A DNA stretch of 13,412 bases from positions 1 through 13,412 of the forward strand of contig JAGUYV010000006.1 in assembly GCA_020061125.1 (NCBI GenBank), written 5' to 3'. The stretch is from a bacterium. Its GTDB lineage: Bacteria; UBP15; UBA6099; DSWB01. Below the pieces are notes generated by a model. That model ran no database searches. It was not told where the DNA came from and saw nothing but the letters and a program-made list of their open reading frames with translations. Below, one piece after another: positions 1 to 8,100 of the stretch. Position numbers and translations under genes: made by a program. The number at the start of each line of letters is the position of its first letter. Position 1 is the stretch's first letter.

Positions 1-423
1 GCGCGCGGCGCGGCCACGCTCGCCGCCATCGGAGATTACTGCTCCAACAAGGTGTTCCCGGATCAGCCCCATTCCCCGGCCTGGGCGCAAATCGAAATGG
101 CGCGCAAAGGCAACCGCCGCGCCCTGCTCGCGGCCATGCGCAAGCTGCACAACATCTCCGGGGACCTGCGGCATGGCGTTCCCAACCCGCACCTGGCCAA
201 AGATCTGCGCCTGTACGCACGCAAGCTCGAACGGCTGGCCCGGGCCATAACCCTGGCGCACGAAATCGCGCGCGCGCCCCACGCCCAAAAACCGGCCCTG
301 CGCAAACAAATCGCCCCCCTGCTCCGCGACATCCGGCGCGACCCGAAAATCGTGTGCGCGGGCGCGCTGCAATGCTACCTGTTCGACACGGTCAGGGAAT
401 TTATGCCCGATGTTGTCGTGTGA
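1..423 (+). CDS. C-terminal part of an unidentified protein (5' end outside window)
   Basis: The reading frame is open from base 1 (codons GCG CGC GGC...) to a TGA at 421-423, giving 140 visible residues. A GTG at 52 is possible as a start, but the frame continues upstream with the same high third-position GC and no ribosome site precedes 52, so I read this as the tail of a longer gene. The visible part looks soluble and alpha-helical: many Arg, Lys, Leu and Ala, heptad-like stretches around residues 75-120 (for example LRLYARKLERLARAI), and no membrane segment. The opening segment (ATLAAIGDYCSN... then a conserved-looking W) faintly resembles the end of the GH84 beta-N-acetylglucosaminidase barrel, where an '(I)ADYxWN' motif precedes a helical region. 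This is a weak resemblance, not an assignment. The next gene's promoter starts on its last codons, so the two transcripts are probably separate. Confidence 0.7.
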   Translation, partial: ARGAATLAAIGDYCSNKVFPDQPHSPAWAQIEMARKGNRRALLAAMRKLHNISGDLRHGVPNPHLAKDLRLYARKLERLARAITLAHEIARAPHAQKPALRKQIAPLLRDIRRDPKIVCAGALQCYLFDTVREFMPDVVV

Positions 424-448
424 CACCGCGCCGTGCGTGTGCTATACT
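420..448 (+). promoter_or_regulatory. sigma70-type promoter with extended -10
   Basis: The -35 box GTGACA (420-425, 5 of 6 to TTGACA) is separated by exactly 17 bp from the -10 box TATACT (443-448). The -10 is preceded by TGC at 440-442, an extended -10 (TGn). The -35 overlaps the TGA stop of the upstream gene. Transcription would start near 455, leaving a leader of about 67 nt before the ATG at 522. The spacing and double match make this a convincing promoter for the nitronate monooxygenase gene; no experimental support is available here. Confidence 0.7.
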
Positions 449-507
449 GCATGCTGTTATTTCAACCACATGACACGCGCGCCGCACCGTGCGGGCCGCG
501 AAACCGC

Positions 508-512
508 GGAGG
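508..512 (+). promoter_or_regulatory. Ribosome binding site GGAGG
   Basis: GGAGG lies 9 nt before the ATG at 522. It decides the start: the frame is also open from a GTG at 489, but that codon has no Shine-Dalgarno sequence, and the 11 extra residues (Arg/Pro-rich) do not fit the family, whose N-terminus begins close to the first beta strand. Confidence 0.8.
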
Positions 513-521
513 TCCGGGTTC

Positions 522-1601
522 ATGATTAAAACTTGGCTCACCAAAAAGCTGGGCATCAAGCATCCCGTGATTCAGGGCGCCATGGGGCCGTATAGCACCA
601 ACAAACTGTGCGCGGCCGTGGCCAACGCTGGCGGCCTGGGCGTGATCAGCCTCATCGGCATGGGCGTGCAGCACAGCGAGGCCACGCCCGTGGACCCCAC
701 CCTGGTGTTCGGACCCGGCACCACGGAAGAGTATGTGGCGCGCAGCCTGGAATTCGTGAAAAAGGAAACCGCGGCCTCGGGCGGCGTCTTCGGCGTGAAC
801 TGCCCGGTGTCCCTGGAATTCATGGACGCCGCAAAACTGCTCGTGGGCAGCGTGTTCGCCGAACGGGAAAAAGACCCGGACCTGCAAAAGCGGCTCCGCG
901 TGATCATCACCTCGGCCGGAGACCCGGTCCCGTGGGCCGAACATATCCGAAAGACCGACATGATCTGGTTCCATGTGGTGCCGTCCATTTACCATGCGTC
1001 GCGCGCGGACAAGGCCGGGGTGGACGCAATCATCGCCTCGGGACACGAGGGCGGCGCGCACATATCCTGGCAGCCGGTGCATTCCATGGTGCTGATCCCC
1101 GGCGTGGTGGAAGCGACGAAGAGACCGGTGATCGCGGCCGGGGGCTTTTGCGACGGCCGCACCCTGGCCGCGGCCCTGGCCCTGGGCGCCGTGGGCGTAC
1201 AGATGGGCACACGGTTCATCGCCACGCGCGAATGTGATTTCTGGGATGTGTGGAAACAGGGCGTGGTGCGCGGGTCGGACCGGGACACCCTGGTGGGCCG
1301 CGGCATGTTCGGCCCCATGCGCTTCATTAAAAACGATATGTCGGAACAGCTCGTGGACAAGACCACGGAACTCGTGCCCGAATTTTTCAAGGGCCTGCCC
1401 GTGGACCTCGCGCCCGAAATCCTGGAAATCGAGAAACAGGGTTTCGCCAACCTGGTGAACGACGACCCCCAGGGGTCTCTCATTCTCGGCGGCGAAGCCT
1501 GCGGCCGCATTAAAGACATGCCCGCAGTCTGCGATCTCATGGATTCCTTGATTTCCCAGGCGGAAATCATTCTCAAGGCCTTGCCCGATTTCGTGGCGTA
1601 G
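522..1601 (+). CDS. Nitronate monooxygenase / NPD-family FMN-dependent TIM-barrel enzyme
   Basis: A 359-residue protein of the nitronate monooxygenase (2-nitropropane dioxygenase)/FabK-like family: FMN-bound cytoplasmic TIM barrels that oxidise alkyl nitronates or, in the FabK branch, reduce enoyl-ACP. Visible family marks: PVIQGAMGPYS at residues 15-25 (first strand, flavin site), NAGGLGVIS at 35-43, FGVNCPV at 90-96, ITSAGDP at 129-135, GVDAIIASGHEGGAH at 166-180 (loop with the presumed catalytic His) and RPVIAAGGFCDGR...GAVGVQMGTRF at 201-232 (flavin-phosphate binding). Length is normal for the family. The catalytic loop reads HEGGAH instead of the usual E(A/S)GGH, so it belongs to a divergent subgroup and the substrate is uncertain. 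It has its own promoter and RBS, and lies over 400 bp from the giant surface-protein gene. No intrinsic terminator is visible after the stop. Family membership is secure; the exact reaction is not. Confidence 0.9.
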   Translation: MIKTWLTKKLGIKHPVIQGAMGPYSTNKLCAAVANAGGLGVISLIGMGVQHSEATPVDPTLVFGPGTTEEYVARSLEFVKKETAASGGVFGVNCPVSLEFMDAAKLLVGSVFAEREKDPDLQKRLRVIITSAGDPVPWAEHIRKTDMIWFHVVPSIYHASRADKAGVDAIIASGHEGGAHISWQPVHSMVLIPGVVEATKRPVIAAGGFCDGRTLAAALALGAVGVQMGTRFIATRECDFWDVWKQGVVRGSDRDTLVGRGMFGPMRFIKNDMSEQLVDKTTELVPEFFKGLPVDLAPEILEIEKQGFANLVNDDPQGSLILGGEACGRIKDMPAVCDLMDSLISQAEIILKALPDFVA

Positions 1602-1638
1602 CCAGCAATCCGGACACATTCCCCTCTGTTTCAGGCCA

Positions 1639-1662
1639 AAAATGTGATTCATGTCACATTTT
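1639..1662. promoter_or_regulatory. CRP-type operator (TGTGA-N6-TCACA)
   Basis: A perfect inverted repeat with 9-bp arms, AAAATGTGA (1639-1647) and TCACATTTT (1654-1662), separated by 6 bp. The core TGTGA-N6-TCACA with A-rich and T-rich flanks equals the Escherichia coli CRP (cAMP receptor protein) consensus. Its centre is 1650.5, about 59-61 bp upstream of the start expected from the -10 at 1698-1703 and about 68-71 bp from the one at 1707-1712, both within the range of class I CRP activation. It lies 38 bp after the monooxygenase stop and most likely controls the gene at 2016. An FNR-type site (TTGAT-N4-ATCAA) is excluded by sequence. Confidence 0.8.
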
Positions 1663-1670
1663 GTAAAATG
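1657..1670. repeat. Dyad CATTTT-GT-AAAATG
   Basis: A perfect 6-bp inverted repeat with a 2-bp centre, sharing its left arm with the right arm of the CRP-type operator. It could be a second, overlapping operator or simply AT-rich chance. It is too weak and too close for a terminator. Confidence 0.4.
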
Positions 1671-1694
1671 ACTCGATCATTTCGGAGTTTTCTA

Positions 1695-1712
1695 TGGTAC
1701 AATTCATATAAT
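1695..1712 (+). promoter_or_regulatory. Activator-dependent promoter: two overlapping -10 elements
   Basis: Two candidate -10 elements sit downstream of the CRP-type site: TACAAT at 1698-1703 with a TGG just before it (extended -10), and a consensus TATAAT at 1707-1712. Neither has a recognisable -35 at 16-18 bp (for example GGAGTT at 1684-1689), which is typical of promoters that need an activator. Predicted starts are about 1710 and 1719. This is the best promoter for the giant gene and gives a 5' leader of about 300 nt. Confidence 0.6.
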
Positions 1713-1718
1713 TATAAA

Positions 1719-1741
1719 TGGCCCTGTGGACAAATGGGCCA
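1719..1741 (+). other. Possible 5'-end mRNA hairpin
   Basis: TGGCCC (1719-1724) and GGGCCA (1736-1741) form a perfect 6-bp GC-rich stem with an 11-nt loop, located at or just after the predicted transcription start. A hairpin at the very 5' end can protect a transcript from decay. No U-tract follows, so it is not an intrinsic terminator. Confidence 0.35.
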
Positions 1742-2003
1742 ATATCAACAAACACAAAGCGTTTTATCACAACAAATATGGCCACAAAACGCCACGGACA
1801 AAAACGCCGCAGTAGTTTGAGGCAATAGGCTTTGTTCAAAACAATTATGTGCTTTTAGTTTTGTCCGGCTGGGGAAACGGGTATAGAACGGCATTACTAT
1901 TATAAAAGCCCGGAGAGTTTGGGAAACATTAAACAGCGCAACCGGGTTGGGATACACGACAACCGAATATGAAGTGATTGAACAGCGAACAACCATTTAG
2001 CCC

Positions 2004-2008
2004 AGGGG
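2004..2008 (+). promoter_or_regulatory. Ribosome binding site AGGGG
   Basis: AGGGG sits 7 nt before the ATG at 2016. An in-frame TAG at 1998-2000 blocks any upstream start, and a clean signal peptide follows directly, so the start is well fixed. Confidence 0.75.
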
Positions 2009-2015
2009 TTGAATC

Positions 2016-2108
2016 ATGCCAGGAAAACACAGGGATTTAGCCAACGGACCCTCCGTTGGTGCGCTTTTGGCGCTGCTTTTGTGTTTATGGAGCGGCGCCG
2101 CGCATGCG
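2016..2108 (+). other. Sec signal peptide of the giant protein
   Basis: A basic N-region (K4, H5, R6), a hydrophobic core at residues 14-26 (VGALLALLLCLWS) and an Ala-His-Ala cleavage box ending at residue 31, before QSHF. This is classic signal peptidase I type. The Cys at 23 lies inside the hydrophobic core and lacks a lipobox context, so a lipoprotein is unlikely. Confidence 0.85.
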
Positions 2109-5100
2109 CAATCGCATTTCATTGACAACTTTGATTCGTACGCGCGCAACTCCAGCGTGTGCGCGGCCGCGAACTGGGCCGCGTGCAGCGGCAGCGCCAC
2201 GGTGAGCAACGCCGCCTCGGTGTCCACGCCCAACAGCGCGTTCCTGGATCGCAACGGCTCCGATTCCTCCATGACCGGCATCAGCTTCGGCGCGGTGTCA
2301 CAGCGCATGGTCGTGGAATTCTCATTGAGAGCGACACGCGTAAATTCCGGAACAAAGGGCGTTGTACTTCGAAACAGCACGAACGGCGCCGCCATACAGG
2401 TGCGCATCAACGATACAAGACGCATCGAATACAACCGGCTCGGGACCTGGACACAGCTCTGCGGGTCCAATACCTCGAACAACACCTGGTATACATTTCT
2501 CATTGTTACCGATCCCTCGCAGACCACGGACACTTTCGACCTGTTCGTCACAGAAGGCGGCGCGGCGTTCTGCTCGGGCACAAACCTGAATGTGCAGGCC
2601 AACACAGCAAATATTGACAAGATTGAGTTCTACGCCTCGGGCAACAACAACGCGGACATGTATGTGGATGATGTGCGCGTGTACAATGTGGGCGCGCTGA
2701 ACCTTGCGCCGGGCGCGAACAATCCCGTGGCCGCGAACATCGCTTCGGACGCCGCGGATGTGGCCATGCTCCAGATGTCCATTCAGGAAACCGGCGGGCA
2801 CGAGGGCGTGCAGATAACAGAGGCGCAGTTTACGGCGTCCGGAACCGGAGACGACCGGAGCGCTGCCAGCGGCGGAGCCATCAGCAACAACCAGGTGTGC
2901 CTTTACAGGGACACCGGGGTATCGCCAGGCGCGTGGGACGCCGGGGACCCGGCCATCGGCGCCTGCACGAATTACAGCGCGGACAATGGGACCGCAATTT
3001 TCAGCGGCATAGCGGAAACCATCCCCGCGGGCGGCTCGGCCCTGTGGCTGCTTGTGTACAAGCAGATGGCGGGCACGGCCATCGGCGGCCAGACCTTTGC
3101 GGCCGCGTTAAGCGGCGGAACCGCAACCGGCGCAACCTCGGGCCAGTCCGCCAACGCCACGGGCGCGGCCGCGGGCAACGCCATGACCGTAATCGCCATG
3201 CCGCCCAACGCCACGGCGTACACCAACAACACCGAAAGCGCGCTGAACGGTCTCGGCGCGCGCACCACGCAGTCCGTGACCATCACGGGCACATCGTTCG
3301 GCACGGCGTGCGCGGCGCCGGGCAATGTCATTAAAATCGGCGCGTACACCGTGGACTGCGCCCTCGTGTCCTCATGGACCAGCACCTCGATCACATTCAC
3401 GCTGAACACGGCGATCGGCAATGAATACGGCGGCGCGGGCGCGCTGGTTGTGCGCGCCAACGCCATGGACGACACAACCCCGCTGAACTTCTCCGTGTAC
3501 CCGCGGGTCACGGGCCTGTCCCCTGCCTGCGGCGCGGAGGGAACCGCGGTATCCGTTCAGGGCGATCACCTGTGTCCGGGCGGAACATGCCCCGCGGCCG
3601 GGAACCGCGCCACTGCGGCCAACAATGTCACATTTTTCAACAGCCTCATGGTTCCGGACGCGGCGGTGTCCTCATGGACCCACACGCAGATTGCCGTGAC
3701 CGCGCCTACCGGCGCACAGACCGGCAATGTCACGGTCACGGCGAATTCCCTTGCCGCAGGTTCCGCGCTGTTCGACACCAATGCACCCGCGCAAAGCGGC
3801 TGGAACCCGCCCAAATATTCGTCCATCCTCACGACCTCTCCCACGATCACTTTCACCCTGGACACGGCGGGCGACTGCCGCTGGTCGCTCGACGACCTGG
3901 GCTACAGCGCCATGACCGGCGACTGCACCGGGGACGGGACCGCGAGCATCACCTGCGCAACCTCCGGGCTGCCGCAAGGCCCGGCCGTGGTTTACACCGC
4001 GTGCCGCAGCGCGTGCGGCGCGCAGGACACCGCCGCCACCAACGAAGCCATCAGCTATACCGTGGACGAATACCAGCCCCTGGGCGACGCCTGGTGGGAC
4101 CCCGCATGGGCCTACCGCGTGCCCGTGCAGATCGCCAAACCCGCGGGATACGAAACCGCCAGATTCCACAACGGCTATGTAAACACCACCGTGGATTTCG
4201 CGGCTGCGGGCTTCGACCACATTGACCAGAACAGCCTGCGCATGGTGCGCTACAACGGATCCACCTGGACCGTGCTGCCCGTGCGCATAACCCAGTGGTG
4301 GGACGGCGACAGCGACGGCAAGTACGACCGCGCGAACATCACTTTCGCCGTGGACAAGGACGACCTCAAGAGCGGCCTGCAAACCGCGATTGTGTACTAC
4401 CTTTATTACGACATCGTGTCCAACGGACCCAAGGCCGCCGCGGCAACGGCGCCCGTGACCACGCTCAAAATCCTGTGCCTGGACAACGACAACGAATCCC
4501 AGGTGTGCGAGGCCATGGCTGCGTACTCGGCCATCGGGGAAATCAATGTCATCGTCTATGAAGCCCCGAACCTCAACGCCCTGGTGTACGGCAACCTCGT
4601 GAATTACGACATGCTGTACTTCGGGTGGAACGCGCTGGCCAACGACCAGACCTACCAGCTCGCCGGATACGAAGAAGACTTGAAAAATTACGCAAGCAGC
4701 GGGGGGCGCATCCTGTGCGCCGCCAGTGACAACGCCGGATGGGCGAGCGGCTGGCTGCCCGACCCCGGCGCCATCGCGGTGTACGACACCGGCGACTCCA
4801 ACCCCACCATGTTCGCGCCGTTCAACACAGAAATCTTCAACTACCCCAACGCCAACGCACTCAACGGCGTGACCGAGGACGAAGATTACCGCAATGTGAA
4901 CACGGGAGCGGGCTGGGAGATTATGGCCCAGGACTCGGGCACCACCGCGCGCAAGATGTATCTGCGCAAATATCATGGGGCGGGCGTTTACATCCTGTCA
5001 TCGGTGGACGCGCGCAACGCAACGCTGGCCAACGCCGGGCGCAATTATTTCCAGAACTCGATTTACTGGGCGTGGCGCTGGCGGCAGACGCAACTGACCG

Positions 5101-8100
5101 TGGCCATCGGAACGCCCGAATGGTACACCCCGGACGCCATCGGCTTCTTCGAGAGCGGCTACGCAATCCCCATGACTTCAGCCCGCGTGGGCGACACCAT
5201 TTACATCCAGATGAACGGCGACGACATCAACGACACCGTGACCGGTTCCGTGACTGTGAAACTCACGAGCACAAGCGACCCGGCCGGCATCACAATCACG
5301 CTCACGGAAACCGGCCCGGCCACGGGCATCCTGCGCGGAACCGCCACCCTGGCCACGGCCACCAACGGCCCGGCGGCGCAAATCCTGGCCAACACCGGCG
5401 GCACCATTACTGTCGCATCCATCACAAAAGTGGAGAAATCCGCAACCCTCACTGTGGCCGCGAGTGAGCCGTCCGTGATCACGGAACTCGACATCAAAAC
5501 CGACGGGACTTATTCGGTCAGCCTCGAAGACACCGTGGATATCGGAAGCACGCTCTACATCCAGGTTCTGGCCACGGACGCCAATCCCTTGAGTTCGGAC
5601 ATCACCACCGTGCGCGTTACAAGCACCACGGACCCGGCCGGAATCAATGTAAATCTTTATGAAACCGGGCGCAACACGGGCATCTTCCGAGGCGCCGCCA
5701 CTGTGGCGAACAATTCTGACGATCTGCTCGACTACATCGCGGCAGTGAACGCTGACACCATTACTGTCAGATCCAACACCGACACTGCGTTCTTCGACAC
5801 ATGCCAGGTTAAGAACCAGCCGCCCACGGCCATTTATTCCATTTCTCTGTACCAGAGCAATTACACCACGCAACTCACCACGGCCGCGGGCGGCGCCACG
5901 GCTTACATCGAACTCGTGGGACAAGACGGCAACTCATATTCCCAGGACCGCACCACAGTGAGCGTCAAGAGTTCGACAACGGACCCGGTCGGCATCGGCG
6001 TTCAGGTGGTGGAAACCACGGCGTCCTCGGGCATTTTCAGGGGCAGTTTCACCCTCAAGGCGGCCAGCGATGTGGTGCAACGGCACATCGGCGCGCGGGT
6101 TCCCGGGGAAACCGTCACCGTCACCTCCGACGACGACCCCACGAAAACCGATGCGCTCACGGTTCTGAACACGCCCCCGGTTTCCATCACCGGACTCGAT
6201 GCAAAAACCGACGCCTCGTATTCCGTGTCCCTGGGCTATGGCCTGCAGGTGGGACAAACCATCTATCTGGAAATCACGGCCCCGGACGCGAACCCTGAAA
6301 CAAACGACACCACACAGGTAACCCTCAAAAGCTCGGCCACGGATCCCGCGGGCATCACCTTAACGCTGACACAGACAGCACCCACGGCAACCACCTACCG
6401 CGGCACAGCGATCATCAAGCCGGCCAGCAATGCGGCCGCGAGACAGATCGGCGCGGATGCGGGAGAAACCATCACCATCACCTCCGCCACCGATCCCTCG
6501 AAAACCGAAACCGTGCAGGTTATTTCCACCAATCCCACGAGTATCACATCGCTCACATTCATGAACAGCGCATACAGCGCCCCGCTCGCTGGCGGCGTGG
6601 CCGTGGGCGAAAACCTGTACATCGAAATTGCCGCCGCGGACCTGAACCCCGAGTCCACGGACCAGACCACGGCGTATGTGGTGAGTACGGCCGACCCCAC
6701 GGGCATCACCGTAACCCTCACCGAAAGCGGGCGCGGCACGGGCCTGTTCCGCGGCGTGGCCACGGTGTCCTCATCATCCAACCAGCTTACAGGTGAAATT
6801 CTGGGGGCGAACGGAGACACCATCACCTCCAAGTCAACCGTGAACCAGGCGCGCCAGGACACGATTGCGGTTCAGGGTTCGCCGCCCCGGGGCGTGTTCG
6901 CGCTCGACATCTACCAGTCGGATTACACCACGGCCATTTCCCAGGCTAAAGGTGGCGACATTCTCTACATCCAGGCCCGGGGCGTGGACGGAAACACCGC
7001 GTCCACGGACAGGATGGTGGCCACGGTCACCAGCACCTCCGATCCCGTGGGCATCACCGTCACGCTCAACGAACAAACCAGCGGAACCGAGTTCAACCGC
7101 CCCTACCGCGGAACCATCACCCTGGGCAGCGCGTCGAGCCAGGCTCTGGGCACAATCAAGATCGCCGTGGGCGACACGGTCACCGTCACATCGCAGTATT
7201 TCGTGTACCTTGTGGACGGCTCCGGACATTTCTGGTTTGAAGGCGAAGCGGCCAACCGGCTCACGCCCAACATGACCGCCAGCGCGGGCGCGAACACATC
7301 CGGCGGACAGTTTGTGTATGTGCCTCAAGGCTCGTATACCGGCGCCGCGGAGTATGTGTTGTACAAGCAATCCGCTGGCACGACAACATACTACCTCTAT
7401 GGCCGCACCTGGGCGCAGGACGCCGGGGGCCGCCAGTTCACGGCGCGCATGGACAACAACGGCGAAACCGCATGGGATTTGGGCGCAACATATGCCGTGT
7501 GGCGCGACCCCTGGCTCGCGGGCGCATCTTACAGTCTGGCGCAGGGCGCGCATGTGTTCCGCATCCGCAACACCGCCGAAGCCAACGACGCGGCGCGCCT
7601 CGACAAAGCCGTGCTGCGCACCAACGCCAGCGCGCCCACGGGCTTCGGAAGCGCCCCGGTGACCCTCACCCCGAGCGATTCCATTACCGTGCCCAACACC
7701 CAGCCAACCGCCGTGACGGCCGTTGTGCTCAAAAGCGACGCCACATATTCCGCGGACCTGCTTACCAATGTGCAGATCGGCAGCACCCTGTACATCCAGC
7801 TTCAGGGAACCGACGGGGACACCCAGTCCGTAAACACCACCACGGTCACGATCAAGAGCAGCGTCACGGACCCCGCGGGCATCACTGTGACCCTCACGGA
7901 AACCGGCGTGGGCACGGGCATTTTCCGCGGGACCGCCGCCGTGGCCGCGGCCAGCAGCCAGGCTTCGGGCCTCATCGGCGCCGCCACCAATGAAACCGTC
8001 ACCATCGCGTCCGTGGTCAACCCAACCCGCACCGACACCGTCATCGTGGACACCCCGGCCGCACTTTCCATTGACACCGTGACCACCGCACCCACGCTGG

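Larger units (their letters stand above)
1602..2015. other. Regulatory intergenic region, AT-rich
   Basis: A 414-bp gap between the monooxygenase stop and the giant gene, sharply more AT-rich than its surroundings from about 1630. It carries a CRP-type operator, a 14-bp dyad, two -10 elements and a possible 5' hairpin (separate entries), then a leader of about 300 nt. In the leader I see only modest pairing: CAAAAC 1837-1842 with GTTTTG 1858-1863, CCCGG 1909-1913 with CCGGG 1942-1946, and GGTTG 1945-1949 with CAACC 1960-1964. The last two overlap, so they are mutually exclusive. I cannot match it to a known riboswitch. Small open frames on the minus strand here lack ribosome sites. Confidence 0.75.

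Noticed and set aside
482-494. Palindrome CCGCAC-C-GTGCGG before the monooxygenase gene, considered as a terminator
   Set aside because: A one-base centre would have to open into a 4-bp stem, and no T-tract follows; in a GC-rich leader this is plausibly chance. It also lies downstream of the predicted transcription start.
462-1652. 396-codon open frame on the minus strand opposite the monooxygenase gene
   Set aside because: It is rich in His, Gly, Arg and Ala, as expected of antisense to GC-rich codons, with no domain and no ribosome site, and it opposes a securely identified gene.
1832-1906. Additional promoter candidates (TTGTCC 1861 with TATAGA 1882; TATTAT 1898; TATAAA 1901)
   Set aside because: Spacers are 15 bp or otherwise unsuitable and there is no matching -35; the CRP-linked -10 elements upstream are better.
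1908-1965. GGAGAG and paired CCCGG/CCGGG and GGTTG/CAACC segments considered as a glycine or c-di-GMP riboswitch
   Set aside because: The conserved cores of those riboswitches are absent and the pairings are short and mutually exclusive; no known class can be assigned.
1654-1996. Two small minus-strand frames (61 and 83 codons) in the AT-rich intergenic region
   Set aside because: No Shine-Dalgarno sequence, non-ATG or poor starts, and they overlap the CRP operator and promoter; composition follows the AT-rich DNA.
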